Assembly: GCA_049700195.1 (NCBI GenBank)
Contig: JBNAVY010000002.1
Coordinates: 38,570 to 102,569, forward strand
Source of the DNA: JBNAVY01 sp049700195
GTDB lineage: Bacteria > Bacillota > Thermoanaerobacteria > Thermoanaerobacterales > Thermoanaerobacteraceae
Direction: 5' to 3'
Length of the DNA: 64,000 nucleotides
Below the pieces are notes generated by a model. The model worked only from the letters and a program-made list of their open reading frames with translations. It did no database searches and was not told the DNA's origin. Positions 26,006 through 34,255 of this stretch are shown here, in pieces (within the stretch, counting starts at the first letter, position 1; each line of letters begins with the position of its first letter). The translations under genes were made by a program, and so were the position numbers.

Positions 26006-26064
26006 GATATTGATTTTTATTTAACAAATGATTTATACTAATATTAATAAAGGCGGTGATAATT

Positions 26065-27102
26065 TTGTTTGATAATACTATTAAATATATTAAATATTTG
26101 GAAATAAACCATTGCTTAGATAAATCGAGTATTATAGAATTACTCTTAATGGAGTCTTTTGATATACTATTTGATTCTGCAGATAAAATAAGAAAAACTT
26201 ATGTTGGAGATGAAGTTCATTTAAGAGGTCTTATAGAATTCAGCAATTATTGTAATAATACATGCTACTATTGCGGATTAAGAGGCTTAAATAAATCCAT
26301 ATCCAGATATAGAATGAAACCAGAAGAGATAATAGAATGTGCTAAAAAAGGGATCTTTTCAGGCCTTAAAACAATAGTACTACAAAGTGGTGAAGATAAA
26401 TATTTTGATATAATAACACTTTGTAAAATTGTTGATACTATTAAAAACTTAGGAGTAGCAGTAACTTTAAGTATTGGAGAACTTACTACAAGTGAATACA
26501 AAGAATTAAAAAAAGCAGGTGCAGATAGATACTTGCTTCGCATTGAAACTACAAATGAAAATTTATATAATAAACTTCATCCAGGCATGAGCTATAAAAA
26601 CCGCATAAGATGTATTATGGATTTAAAAGAATTAGGATATGAAGTTGGCACAGGAAGTCTAGTAGGCCTGCCTGGACAAACTATCGAAATGCTTGCTGAT
26701 GACCTTTTGTTCTTTAAAAATATAAATGCAGATATGTTGGGAATAGGTCCATTTATTCCTTGTGAAAACACCCCATTAGAGCGAGAAAAGCAGGGTAGTC
26801 CTGTATTAGTACTAAAGATGATCGCTCTTTCAAGACTTTTATTACCAGATATAAACATACCTGCTACTACTGCTTTAGCTGTATCAGAAAATAATGGTTA
26901 TTTAAAAGGGCTTTTATGTGGTGCTAATGTAGTTATGCCAAACATAGGACATGATGAATATAAAAAGTTATATAAAATATATCCAGGAAAAGTACCTGAA
27001 AATCCTTTAGAGTGTGTAAATGATTTAGAAAATATTAAAAATATGATTTTAAATATTGGAAGGAAAATAAGCAATAAAAAAGGCTACCGCAAATCTGTTT
27101 AA
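26065..27102 (+). CDS. hydE: [FeFe]-hydrogenase maturation radical SAM protein HydE
   Basis: Radical SAM enzyme of 345 residues used to build the H-cluster of [FeFe] hydrogenase. The cluster motif C-x3-C-x2-C is seen in NYCNNTCYYCGLRG near residues 63-70. The following LQSGEDKYF and the central GSLVGLPGQT and PFIPCENTPL segments match HydE rather than BioB, ThiH or PylB. The TTG at 26065 has GGCGG about 8 bases upstream. No hydF, hydG or hydrogenase gene is seen nearby, so the rest of the pathway must be elsewhere. Confidence 0.9.
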   Translation: MFDNTIKYIKYLEINHCLDKSSIIELLLMESFDILFDSADKIRKTYVGDEVHLRGLIEFSNYCNNTCYYCGLRGLNKSISRYRMKPEEIIECAKKGIFSGLKTIVLQSGEDKYFDIITLCKIVDTIKNLGVAVTLSIGELTTSEYKELKKAGADRYLLRIETTNENLYNKLHPGMSYKNRIRCIMDLKELGYEVGTGSLVGLPGQTIEMLADDLLFFKNINADMLGIGPFIPCENTPLEREKQGSPVLVLKMIALSRLLLPDINIPATTALAVSENNGYLKGLLCGANVVMPNIGHDEYKKLYKIYPGKVPENPLECVNDLENIKNMILNIGRKISNKKGYRKSV

Positions 27103-27121
27103 TGCAGTAGCCTTTTTTTTT
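27081..27121. terminator. Shared terminator between hydE and the ferredoxin gene
   Basis: GGCTACCGC and GCAGTAGCC arms (one mismatch) with A-rich left and T-rich right flanks separate two convergent genes. Confidence 0.82.
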
Positions 27122-27542
27122 AAGAAATTGCTCCTACCGGACAAATATCAATACACCTACCACAATCTCTACATTTTTCAGGATTTATATATGCAATACC
27201 ATCTTCAATTTTTATTGCATTAAAGGGGCATACTCTCACACAATTACCACAACCAATGCAAAGAGAGTCATCAACTTTCGGCTTGGAAGGTTTTGTATAT
27301 TTTAAAGCAGGTTTTTCATCTTTAACATCAGGTATCTTTTCTGTTCTATAATTATCAGATTTTATTGAAAACCCAGCTTTACGTGTCATCGTCGAGCCAC
27401 AAACTGGGCATCTTAAATTGTAACAAGGTACACCTCTTTGATGCGGAACTTCTGTTCCGCATTTTTCACATATACAAACACCATCAGGCCCAAATCCACT
27501 CCCATTTAACTGACGATTTCTTCCACCGCCAAAACCTCTCAT
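27120..27542 (-). CDS. 4Fe-4S ferredoxin-type protein with N-terminal zinc-ribbon-like cysteines
   Basis: Protein of 140 residues. The N terminus is Gly/Arg/Asn rich (MRGFGGGRNRQLNGSG), followed by two CxxC pairs (CEKCG, CPVCG) in a rubredoxin/zinc-ribbon-like arrangement. The C-terminal half has two 4Fe-4S motifs, CIGCGNCVRVCP and CRDCGRCIDICP. GAAGG lies 8 bases before the ATG. It is the last gene of the NifX/Mrp redox cluster and converges on hydE. It may carry electrons for the ATPases or be part of an Fe-S assembly or sensing process. Confidence 0.83.
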   Translation of the reverse strand: MRGFGGGRNRQLNGSGFGPDGVCICEKCGTEVPHQRGVPCYNLRCPVCGSTMTRKAGFSIKSDNYRTEKIPDVKDEKPALKYTKPSKPKVDDSLCIGCGNCVRVCPFNAIKIEDGIAYINPEKCRDCGRCIDICPVGAIS

Positions 27543-27561
27543 TGTTAATACCTTCTTCCTT

Positions 27562-27897
27562 TTACAATTCTTTTTTAACAAAAAGTTCAATAGCTTCTTC
27601 AACAGTATTAAGATCTTTTGCAGCAATAGGCGTTTTGTTCCATTCTTCTTTGATCCTTTTCTGACTTTCTCTGCCCATAGCTTTTCCTATAAAAACTTGG
27701 CAATCAGACAAAACACCCATGATTTCGTCTGTATCTGCATGTTTATGATTATCTTCTGAATAAGGATTTTCACGTTCTTCTATTTTTATATAATTATCAT
27801 TATCATCAACATCATAAATTATAAAATATTTGCTCATGCCAAAATGTTTGTTAGATAAGTTTACTTTATCGTTTGTTCCTATAGCTATTCTCTGCAA
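27562..27897 (-). CDS. NifX/NifB-C-terminal-like (dinitrogenase cofactor) domain protein, copy 3
   Basis: Protein of 111 residues with the RNase-H-like fold of the Di-Nase_FeMo-co family: RIAIGTNDKVNLSNKHFG at the start, DCQVFIGKAMG in the middle. The family binds Fe-S or metallo-cofactor intermediates in nitrogen fixers, but many members occur without nitrogenase. It starts at a TTG eight bases after AAGGAGG. No nif structural genes are seen. Confidence 0.82.
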   Translation of the reverse strand: MQRIAIGTNDKVNLSNKHFGMSKYFIIYDVDDNDNYIKIEERENPYSEDNHKHADTDEIMGVLSDCQVFIGKAMGRESQKRIKEEWNKTPIAAKDLNTVEEAIELFVKKEL

Positions 27898-27910
27898 GTT
27901 TAAATCCTCC

Positions 27911-29260
27911 TTAACTAAGCTTTTTTATTGCATCTTCAGCAGCCATAATTATAGCATTATTTGCTGGATAATATGTTTGATATGGCTGAGAAGAATAACT
28001 AAACATTGCAATCTCATCTATTGTTGAATCTTTTTGTATTGCATATGTTATAAGATCTACTCTTTCTGCAACGCATTCATGACCTACTACTTGTCCCCCA
28101 ACAACCTTTCTAGTATCTTTATCTACAACCAGCTTTACTTTTACATTTTTAGCACCAGGTATAATAGGAAACTTTGTAGTTGATTCTCCATATCCTGATA
28201 CAACATTAAAACCATTATCTATTGCAGTTTTTTCTGTAAATCCTGTGCCACCGATACGCAAATCATAAATTTTTGTTGCAGCTCCATTATAAAAGCCATA
28301 ATATCTTGGTGATTTACCTAAAATTCTTTTTGCAGCAACTTTACCCATTGGAACAGCATTTGTAGCAAGCTTACCTTCCATTGTTCTCCCAGTTATGCCA
28401 CTGTAAAATTCGGCACAATCACCTATTGCATATACATCTTTTATATTAGTTTCCATAGCTGCATTAACTATTATTCCATTTCTCCCTAATGCTAAACTTG
28501 TATTTTTAAACATTTCAATATTTGCTCTCATTCCAACACTAAATACGATTAAAGCATTTTGTGCACCAACATCTTTAAAATCAATTGTTTTTCCACTTGC
28601 CAATACTATTTCTTCTGCATAATCTTGCCCTCTTAGCTCTGTAACTCTGTCATTAAGATAAAGTTTTATTCCATTTTCCTCTACTAATTTTTGCCCTTCT
28701 TCTATCATATCCTTGTCAACAAGTTGAGGTAAAACATGATTCAACATATCTATAAGATAAGTTTCAATCCCAAGCGAATTTAGTGCCTGTGCAAGTTCAA
28801 TACCAATGGCACCTGCTCCAATCACTGCAGCTTTTTTTATATTTTTTGTACATTCTTTTACATTTAACAATTCTTCCTCTGTTTTAAATGTTGTAACATT
28901 TTTGAGATTAATCCCAGGTATATTAGGTACAAAAGGTCTTGCACCTGTAGCAATAATTAGTTTCTCAAACTGATATTTGCTTCCATCTTTTAATTTCACT
29001 TCTTTTGCATTAAAATCAACATTTTCTGCAGTTCCTCTAATTAAGTCAACATTGTTATCAGTAACCATTTTGTCACTTTTAAATGTTTTTTGAGCTTCTA
29101 TTATACCCTCAACTGCGTAGGGCATAGCACAGTAAATTAAACTATGATCCTCAGGTCGTATTAATCCAATCGTTAAATTATGTTTGCTACTGCCAAATAC
29201 CCTACATGCACTCAGCGCTGCAGGTCCTCCTCCAATTATAATTACATCATATTTTTTCAT
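27911..29260 (-). CDS. FAD-dependent pyridine nucleotide-disulfide oxidoreductase, second copy
   Basis: Flavoprotein of 449 residues in the same family as the one at 24534. IIIGGGPAALSACRVFG binds FAD; AAVIGAGAIGIELAQAL binds NAD(P)H; VYAIGDCAEF is the second FAD motif. The single redox cysteine is in LIYCAMPYAVEG (near residue 44). The Cys-x-x-Pro-Tyr context differs from the first copy (CAMPY against CGIPY). It lies inside the NifX/Mrp cluster and could supply reducing power or handle persulfide. Confidence 0.87.
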   Translation of the reverse strand: MKKYDVIIIGGGPAALSACRVFGSSKHNLTIGLIRPEDHSLIYCAMPYAVEGIIEAQKTFKSDKMVTDNNVDLIRGTAENVDFNAKEVKLKDGSKYQFEKLIIATGARPFVPNIPGINLKNVTTFKTEEELLNVKECTKNIKKAAVIGAGAIGIELAQALNSLGIETYLIDMLNHVLPQLVDKDMIEEGQKLVEENGIKLYLNDRVTELRGQDYAEEIVLASGKTIDFKDVGAQNALIVFSVGMRANIEMFKNTSLALGRNGIIVNAAMETNIKDVYAIGDCAEFYSGITGRTMEGKLATNAVPMGKVAAKRILGKSPRYYGFYNGAATKIYDLRIGGTGFTEKTAIDNGFNVVSGYGESTTKFPIIPGAKNVKVKLVVDKDTRKVVGGQVVGHECVAERVDLITYAIQKDSTIDEIAMFSYSSQPYQTYYPANNAIIMAAEDAIKKLS

Positions 29261-29302
29261 ATTTTTTCTCCTTCCATTTTAAAATTATTATTATATATAA
29301 AA

Positions 29303-30121
29303 TCATATAATAATTGACGAACTTGTAGTTAAATAATTAATTTTATTCTTAAAAATTCCTTTTAAAATACTATACTCATCAATACCTGTACAGTGCCCAG
29401 TATAAATCTTATCTATATCATATTTTTCTAATTCTTTAGCAATTTCTAATACATTACTTTCTTCCATTCCTTTTAAATGAAAACCTCCAATAAGAGATTT
29501 TATTTTGTGATTTTTAAACCTTTGCTGTGCTGTATAAACAATATTTAATATACCAGAATGAGAACAACCTGTTATAATATTTATTTCATTCTCTTCTTTT
29601 ACAACAATGAATATTTCATCTTGAAACTTATCCTTAGATTCTTTGTTATTATTTTTTACATAAAAATTCTTCATCGTAAATTCATTGTCATATTTGGAAT
29701 CTATCCCTGTAATTATAAATATTCCAGGCTCTATTTCCAAGTCTTTATCTATTAAAACAAAATTTTCATTATAACTTTTATAAATATCAGAGTCAAAGCC
29801 TATTTCTTCTAAATTGCCAGTGCTTCTTAAAGCATACTTTTTATTTAAAATTTCTTTATGTGCATATATTTTCACTTGGTTATTATTATCAATTAAACTT
29901 TTTAAACCACCAATATGATCATAATGTCCATGTGTCAAAACAACTTTTTTTATATTTTTGATATTTATACCCATTAAGTTACAATTTTTAATAAAATTTT
30001 CACTTTGACCTGTATCAATTAAAACTTCTGAAGTCCCTTTTTTTACTAATAGTGAAAGTCCGTGTTCTGCAACAAAATTTTTTTTAAATACAACATTTTC
30101 AATAAGAACTTGTAATTCCAA
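29303..30121 (-). CDS. MBL-fold metallo-hydrolase
   Basis: Protein of 272 residues with the metal motif THGHYDHIGG. Further metal ligands are likely in TGCSHSGILN and GGFHLKG, and the C terminus has YTGHCTG. The overall pattern matches the MBL group annotated as 7,8-dihydropterin-6-methyl-4-(beta-D-ribofuranosyl)aminobenzene 5'-phosphate synthase-like, common beside NifX/Mrp genes in anaerobes. The start is a TTG after AAGGAGG. Substrate unknown. Confidence 0.85.
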   Translation of the reverse strand: MELQVLIENVVFKKNFVAEHGLSLLVKKGTSEVLIDTGQSENFIKNCNLMGINIKNIKKVVLTHGHYDHIGGLKSLIDNNNQVKIYAHKEILNKKYALRSTGNLEEIGFDSDIYKSYNENFVLIDKDLEIEPGIFIITGIDSKYDNEFTMKNFYVKNNNKESKDKFQDEIFIVVKEENEINIITGCSHSGILNIVYTAQQRFKNHKIKSLIGGFHLKGMEESNVLEIAKELEKYDIDKIYTGHCTGIDEYSILKGIFKNKINYLTTSSSIII

Positions 30122-30145
30122 AATATCGCCTCCTTATTAAAAACT

Positions 30146-30172
30146 GTTAAGCTGGCAAAAGCCAGCATTAAC
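30146..30172 (-). terminator. Internal hairpin in the NifX/Mrp cluster
   Basis: TTAAGCTGGC-AAAA-GCCAGCATTAA: a strong stem followed on the minus strand by AGTTTTTAA. It probably lowers expression of the downstream half (MBL to ferredoxin). Confidence 0.65.
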
Positions 30173-30180
30173 ATATTTAT

Positions 30181-30537
30181 TTAATCCTCACAATGTCCTT
30201 CATGCTCATGTTTTTCACAAGGACTATTAGAAGAAATTAATGTACCATTTAAATATTTTTCAACAACATGCTGTGCATCTCCATCAGCACCAGTTATAAC
30301 ATCTATACCATAACTATTAAAAAGATTAATTGCACTAGTTCCCATTCCACCTGAAATTATACAGTTAACTCCTTTTTCCTTTAAAAACTCTGGAAGATAG
30401 CCTGGTCTATGTCCTGGATTTGGCAAAAAAGTTGTGTCTTTTATTTTGTTTTCTTCAATATTAAATACTAAAAATCCTTCACAATGACCAAAATGCATTG
30501 AAACATCTTTTCCTTCAGAAGCGACGGCAATTTTCAT
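30181..30537 (-). CDS. NifX-like dinitrogenase cofactor domain protein, copy 2
   Basis: Protein of 118 residues: MKIAVASEGKDVSMHFGHCEGF is the family start, ISGGMGTSAINLF the middle. The tail is rich in His, Cys and Glu (SPCEKHEHEGHCED), which may bind metal. It overlaps the upstream ATPase gene by four bases. Confidence 0.87.
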   Translation of the reverse strand: MKIAVASEGKDVSMHFGHCEGFLVFNIEENKIKDTTFLPNPGHRPGYLPEFLKEKGVNCIISGGMGTSAINLFNSYGIDVITGADGDAQHVVEKYLNGTLISSNSPCEKHEHEGHCED

Positions 30538-31406
30538 TTTACTTCAGCCCTTTCATCTAAAATTTGTTTTACTTTTATCCACATTTCATTTATTTGCCTA
30601 AAAGGTAAACTATCAGGATACTCTGCCAAACTTTTTAGATTTTTTAAAGCCTTAACTACAATATCATCAAAATTTATTTTACCTACAACAGATATACTAT
30701 TGTCTTTACAGTATTGTTCTATTTCATTTGAAACTTCTTTGTTTAAATCCCATTTATTAATGCAAACCATAGAGGTTATTTTAAAGCTCTCAACTGCAGT
30801 TAAAACTCTCTTCATATCTTCAAATCCTGAAAGTGTAGGCTCTGTAATAACAAGAACAGCATCTACTCCAGTAGCAGAAGCTAAAACCGGACAACCGATA
30901 CCTGGTGTACCATCAATGATAAGATATTCACTATCTCCTTTATTTTCAACTGCTTTTTTCCTTACTTCTGTTACTAATTTTCCTGAACCATCAGCCCCAG
31001 GAAACAATTCTGCATAAACAATTTTTTCTCCTGTTTTATTTTTTGCATATATAATTTTACCGGTATTTTCATCAACCATTTTTATAGCTTCTACCGGACA
31101 TTTATACATACAAAGTCCACAACCCTCACAATGATAAGGATTTACCTCAAAATCATGAATAGCATCAAATCTGCATAGACTTTCACAAAGACCACATTGA
31201 ATACACTTTTCGCTGTCAATTAAAGCTGTTTCTTTACCATAAAAATTTTCTTCTGTTATTATCGAACCATTAAAAATAATATTAAGATTTGGTGCTTCAA
31301 CATCACAATCAGCCATAATTTTATTTTTAACAATTTCACTCAGTGTCGTTGCAACTGTAGTTTTTCCTGTACCACCTTTACCGCTTAAAATAGCAAGCTG
31401 TTTCAT
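30534..31406 (-). CDS. MinD/Mrp-family P-loop ATPase with ferredoxin insert, copy 2
   Basis: Protein of 290 residues. The deviant Walker A GKGGTGKTT opens the protein. A two-cluster ferredoxin is inserted at about residues 60-110 (CIQCGLCESLC, CEGCGLCMYKC). IDGTPGIGCP is the switch II region and ITEPTLSG follows. The class (COG1149) is related to ApbC/Nbp35 and NifH and probably transfers Fe-S clusters or electrons. Start and stop overlap both neighbours (ATGA). Confidence 0.9.
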   Translation of the reverse strand: MKQLAILSGKGGTGKTTVATTLSEIVKNKIMADCDVEAPNLNIIFNGSIITEENFYGKETALIDSEKCIQCGLCESLCRFDAIHDFEVNPYHCEGCGLCMYKCPVEAIKMVDENTGKIIYAKNKTGEKIVYAELFPGADGSGKLVTEVRKKAVENKGDSEYLIIDGTPGIGCPVLASATGVDAVLVITEPTLSGFEDMKRVLTAVESFKITSMVCINKWDLNKEVSNEIEQYCKDNSISVVGKINFDDIVVKALKNLKSLAEYPDSLPFRQINEMWIKVKQILDERAEVK

Positions 31407-32251
31407 TTGTTTATCAACTCCAATACTCTGGCAGAAAGGCCTTTAAAAATTTCTTTTAGATTTTCATCGATTTCTATAAGCAACTCGCCTTTTGAGTATG
31501 CTTTAGCATATTCTCTATCAAAAGGTACCTTTGCTAAAATTTCTATGTTTTCTTCTTTGCTGTACTCTTCAATTATTTTATCTCCTTCTCCAGATTTATT
31601 AATTACTATTCCTAAAGGTATTTTCATCTCTTTTACAAGTTCTACAGCTAATTTTAAATCATGTAAACCATAAGGAGTAGGCTCTGTAACCAGTAAACAA
31701 AAATCACTTTCTTCAATAGAATGTATTACAGAACAAGATGTCCCAGGGGGGCTATCTATTATAATATTTTTATTGCAATCACTAATTTCTTTGCTAATTT
31801 CTTTTAGAATAGGAACTCCAGAAGCTTCTCCTATATTTAATTTTCCGTCTATAAATTTTATTCCATCAGAGTGCCCAATTCTTATTGTACCAATTTTTTT
31901 AGGTATTTCAGTAATAGCATTATATGGGCATACTTCATAACAAGCACCACATGAATGACACAAATGATCAAATACAAGTATTTTTTTTATCAATTTAGTC
32001 AGGGCTCCAAACCTGCATGCTTTTGCACATTCTCCACAAAGAGTACACTTTTCATAATTTATTTCAGGTATTAAAACATTTACGTCTTTTTCAATTTCTA
32101 TTTCTGGTTTAAAAAATAAGTGTCCATTAGGCTCTTCAACATCACAATCGACATAAATACTATTATCAATCGTTTTAGCTAGATTGACTGAAATAGTTGT
32201 TTTACCTGTTCCGCCCTTACCACTTAAAACAGCTATTTTATTTTTACTCAT
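31403..32251 (-). CDS. MinD/Mrp-family P-loop ATPase with ferredoxin insert, copy 1
   Basis: Protein of 282 residues with the same architecture: GKGGTGKTTIS, an inserted ferredoxin (CTLCGECAKAC, CHSCGACYEVC), IDSPPGTSCS and VTEPTPYG. It pairs with the next gene; such tandem pairs may form a heterodimer. It lies 2 bases after the first NifX-like gene. Confidence 0.9.
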   Translation of the reverse strand: MSKNKIAVLSGKGGTGKTTISVNLAKTIDNSIYVDCDVEEPNGHLFFKPEIEIEKDVNVLIPEINYEKCTLCGECAKACRFGALTKLIKKILVFDHLCHSCGACYEVCPYNAITEIPKKIGTIRIGHSDGIKFIDGKLNIGEASGVPILKEISKEISDCNKNIIIDSPPGTSCSVIHSIEESDFCLLVTEPTPYGLHDLKLAVELVKEMKIPLGIVINKSGEGDKIIEEYSKEENIEILAKVPFDREYAKAYSKGELLIEIDENLKEIFKGLSARVLELINK

Positions 32252-32253
32252 TT

Positions 32254-32616
32254 TTATTCCCCATGATGTCCATTATTTGTAGGCATTAAGATTTTTTCAA
32301 GTGTACCCTTTTTAAATTCATTAATATTTTCTTTTATAGTTCCATTAACAGCTTTATATATATTTATATCTGCGGCTTGAAAAACTTCAAGTGCATTTGG
32401 ACCTACATTGCTAGATATAACATAAGCTATTCCCTCATCCAAAAGAATCTGTGCTGCTTTTGTACCTGCCCCACTACCTTGTAATGCTGCAAAATTATCT
32501 ATTACTTTATATTCATTTGTATCACTATCTACTATTATAAAATACTTTGCTCTTCCAAATCTTGAATCAACTTTAGATTCTAAAGTATTACCTTCAGATG
32601 AAATTGCTATTTTCAT
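32254..32616 (-). CDS. NifX-like dinitrogenase cofactor domain protein, copy 1
   Basis: Protein of 120 residues, first gene of the cluster. MKIAISSEGNTLESKVDSRFGR and VISSNVGPNALEVFQAA match the family; the tail ends NNGHHGE. Its promoter carries the TTGACATAAG dyad. In other anaerobes this gene type is next to Mrp ATPases and DUF134/DUF5320 genes; the function is unproven. Confidence 0.87.
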   Translation of the reverse strand: MKIAISSEGNTLESKVDSRFGRAKYFIIVDSDTNEYKVIDNFAALQGSGAGTKAAQILLDEGIAYVISSNVGPNALEVFQAADINIYKAVNGTIKENINEFKKGTLEKILMPTNNGHHGE

Positions 32617-32637
32617 TTAAATTCCTCCATTTCGTTA

Positions 32638-32691
32638 TTGACATATGTTACTTACATTTAATAATATATAATTATTTTTGTCTTATGTCAA
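32638..32691 (-). promoter_or_regulatory. Promoter of the NifX/Mrp cluster with one strong and one weak TTGAC dyad
   Basis: Minus strand TTGACA and TATATT (32663-32668) are 17 bases apart. The -35 is in TTGACATAAGACAA (32678-32691, one mismatch to a perfect dyad). A second, weaker copy, TTGACATATGTTAC on the plus strand, lies at 32638-32651 between the -10 and the gene. Confidence 0.72.
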
Positions 32692-32702
32692 CCAAATTAC
32701 TC

Positions 32703-32738
32703 AAAAAGATGCACAATTAGTTATTGTGCATCTTTTTG
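32703..32738 (-). terminator. Intrinsic terminator after glgA
   Basis: AAAGATGCACAAT and ATTGTGCATCTTT form a hairpin whose upstream arm encodes the last codons of glgA (KMHNN). T-rich sequence follows on the minus strand. It closes the glycogen operon. Confidence 0.85.
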
Positions 32739-34255
32739 TTTTTCTTTTTTAAAATTTTACTTATTTTTTTATCTTTTTCAACATCTAATTCATCAATTTT
32801 AAAACTTTCTTGCTTAATATTATCGGTTTTTAAACCTAAATACAAATTTTTATATTCTTTTGCAGAAACATCCCAGCTATTATCAGTACTCATAGCTTGT
32901 TTTACAATATTTTTCCACAATTTTTTTTCTTTATATATGCTTATTGCATATCTTATAACATGAAGCATATCATGAGCATTATAGTTTGTAAAAGAAAAAC
33001 CATTGCCAATACCTGTATATTCATTATAAGGTTTAACAGTATCTTTTAATCCCCCTGTTTCTCGAACAATAGGTAAGCTTCCATATCTTTGAGCAACTTG
33101 CTGACTTATTCCGCAAGGTTCAAACAAAGAAGGCATTAAAAACATATCAGAGGCTGCATATATTTTTTTAGCCATTGCATCATTAAATCCAATTATTGCA
33201 GCTACTTTTGAAGCATATCTGCCGGCATAATATCTAAACATATCTTCGAAGTTTTTTTCACCTGTTCCCAATATAACAAATTGAACATCAGACATCAAAA
33301 TGTCGTCCATCACTGCACCTATTAAATCAATGCCTTTTTGACCTGTTAGTCTTGAAACAAGCCCCATCATCGGAATTTTCTCATTAATTTCTAATTTTAG
33401 TTCTTCTTGTAATTTAATCTTGTTTTTAGATTTCTTTTCTATGTCTTCAATATCATAATTAACATATATATCTTTATCTGTTTTTGGATTATAAAAATCA
33501 TAATCTATACCATTAGTTATACCAATAAGTTTATCCCCAATACCACCTAATAGCCCATGTAACCCTTCACCATAATATGGCATTTTTATCTCTTCTGCAT
33601 AAGTTTTACTAACGGTTGTTACTTTGTCAGAATAAATTATTCCACCTTTCATAAAAGAAACTCCATCATAATATTTTATCTTATTCTCATCATAATATTC
33701 ATCACCCAATGAAAGTAAATCTCCAATTATTTCTTTACCAAAAACACCTTGAAATTTTAAATTATGTATTGTAAAAACAGTTTTTATATCCTTATGCACA
33801 TCACTATTTTTATAATGTGCTTTTAATAAAACCGGAACTATTCCCGTGTGCCAATCATTGCAGTGAATAATATCTGGTTTAAAATCTTTAAGATGATAAA
33901 TAGACTCAAGTATAGCACGACTAAAATAAGCGAATCTTTCTCCATCATCAAAATATCCATAATAGTCATGTCTTTTAAAATAATATTCATTGTCCAAAAG
34001 ATAATAAGGAATCCCATCAAATTCAACTGTTTCTATTCCACAATATTGATTTCTCCAACCAACAGGAACATTAAAACTTGTCTGGTATTTTATATCTTTT
34101 ATATATTCTGTTGGGATTCTGCTATATTTAGGCATCATAACTCGAACATCTATACCTAATTTCCGTAAAGCTTTTGGCAGAGCATAGGCTACATCGGATA
34201 ATCCCCCAACCCGCGCAAAAGGATATGCTTCTGAAGCTACAAATAAAATTTGCAT
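32717..34255 (-). CDS. glgA: Glycogen synthase (ADP-glucose type)
   Basis: GT5 glycosyltransferase of 512 residues that extends alpha-1,4-glucan from ADP-glucose. The N-terminal signature is SEAYPFARVGGLSDV; the usual motif is KxGGLxDV, so Arg replaces Lys here. Further family motifs are FTIHNLKFQGVF, LVSRLTGQKGIDL and MPSLFEPCGISQQVAQRYG. It is about 25 residues longer than usual because of a charged tail. Its start overlaps the glgD stop (TAATG). Last gene of glgBCDA. Confidence 0.94.
   Translation of the reverse strand: MQILFVASEAYPFARVGGLSDVAYALPKALRKLGIDVRVMMPKYSRIPTEYIKDIKYQTSFNVPVGWRNQYCGIETVEFDGIPYYLLDNEYYFKRHDYYGYFDDGERFAYFSRAILESIYHLKDFKPDIIHCNDWHTGIVPVLLKAHYKNSDVHKDIKTVFTIHNLKFQGVFGKEIIGDLLSLGDEYYDENKIKYYDGVSFMKGGIIYSDKVTTVSKTYAEEIKMPYYGEGLHGLLGGIGDKLIGITNGIDYDFYNPKTDKDIYVNYDIEDIEKKSKNKIKLQEELKLEINEKIPMMGLVSRLTGQKGIDLIGAVMDDILMSDVQFVILGTGEKNFEDMFRYYAGRYASKVAAIIGFNDAMAKKIYAASDMFLMPSLFEPCGISQQVAQRYGSLPIVRETGGLKDTVKPYNEYTGIGNGFSFTNYNAHDMLHVIRYAISIYKEKKLWKNIVKQAMSTDNSWDVSAKEYKNLYLGLKTDNIKQESFKIDELDVEKDKKISKILKKKNKKMHNN

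Noticed and set aside
27562..32616. Nitrogen fixation locus
   Set aside because: NifX-like and NifH/Mrp-like domains are present, but there is no nifH, nifD, nifK, nifE, nifN or nifB, and the ATPases carry ferredoxin inserts typical of COG1149, not nitrogenase reductase.
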